From: Sediminibacterium sp.
GTDB taxonomy: Bacteria; Bacteroidota; Bacteroidia; Chitinophagales; Chitinophagaceae
Assembly: GCA_030832695.1 (NCBI GenBank)
Contig: JAURIP010000098.1
Span: 1-6,129, forward strand
DNA length: 6,129 bases
Direction: 5' to 3'
How positions within the stretch are numbered: the stretch's first letter is position 1; every line of letters begins with the position of its first letter. Positions 6,055 to 6,129 of this stretch are shown here, one piece after another. Below the pieces are notes generated by a model that searched no databases, had not been told where the DNA came from, and saw only the letters and a program-made list of their open reading frames with translations. Made by a program: the position numbers and the translations under genes.

Positions 6055-6085
6055 TTGAAAGCTTAAATGTGATGGAATACATTTG
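6055..6085 (+). promoter_or_regulatory. Candidate Bacteroidota promoter for a gene beyond the right edge
   Basis: A TTG at 6055-6057 and TACATTTG at 6078-6085 are 20 nt apart and match the Bacteroidota -33/-7 layout on the plus strand. A second exact -7 match, TATATTTG, occurs at 6119-6126, with a TTG 23 nt before it. The first candidate is overlapped by a dyad, ATGGAAT (6072-6078) with ATTCCAT (6103-6109). The rest of 5908-6129 is AT-rich and contains no supportable gene. No downstream coding sequence is visible to confirm the promoter. Confidence 0.35.
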
Positions 6086-6129
6086 AAAAATCTTGTATAT
6101 TAATTCCATTAAAACAATTATATTTGATA

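Noticed and set aside
1..6129. CRISPR array, tRNA/rRNA, insertion sequence, phage or toxin-antitoxin genes
   Set aside because: Looked for on both strands; no regularly spaced repeats, cloverleaf, transposase motifs or paired small ORFs were seen.

Overview
The window looks like chromosomal DNA from a low-GC member of the Bacteroidota. Coding sequences carry Bacteroidota-type export signals (short Lys-rich n-regions, one lipobox). Most starts lack a Shine-Dalgarno sequence, and several intergenic regions contain matches to the TAnnTTTG -7 element used by the housekeeping sigma factor of this phylum. No RNA gene, insertion sequence, CRISPR array or phage gene is visible.

Layout from left to right. 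(1) A minus-strand pair: a secreted S1-type (formylglycine) sulfatase (312-1817), followed after 59 nt by the N-terminal 84 codons of a DUF3500 protein that runs off the left edge. (2) A divergent intergenic region (1818-2093) with two inverted repeats and a -7 promoter element. (3) A plus-strand SnoaL/NTF2-fold (ester-cyclase-like) lipoprotein (2094-2579). (4) A strong hairpin terminator (2602-2633) between this gene and the convergent gene. (5) A minus-strand regulator with about seven membrane segments and a C-terminal AraC-type DNA-binding domain (2632-3825). (6) A minus-strand TMEM220-family membrane protein (5536-5907), then a Tat-signal PhoD-like metallophosphatase (3970-5472), apparently one transcript ending in a hairpin at 3891-3918. 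(7) A gene-free AT-rich right end (5908-6129) with a candidate plus-strand promoter for a gene outside the window.

Four of the six proteins are predicted to act outside the cytoplasm and two lie in the inner membrane. Two are ester hydrolases, a sulfatase and a phosphatase, which suggests a locus for using sulfated or phosphorylated organic matter, but no substrate can be named from sequence. The most interesting signal is a pair of similar inverted repeats (TGTTCC-N13/14-GGAACA). One lies upstream of the membrane-bound AraC-type regulator and the other upstream of the SnoaL lipoprotein, as expected for an autoregulated regulator controlling its neighbour. Otherwise the genes belong to known families, and no clearly new multi-gene system is evident.
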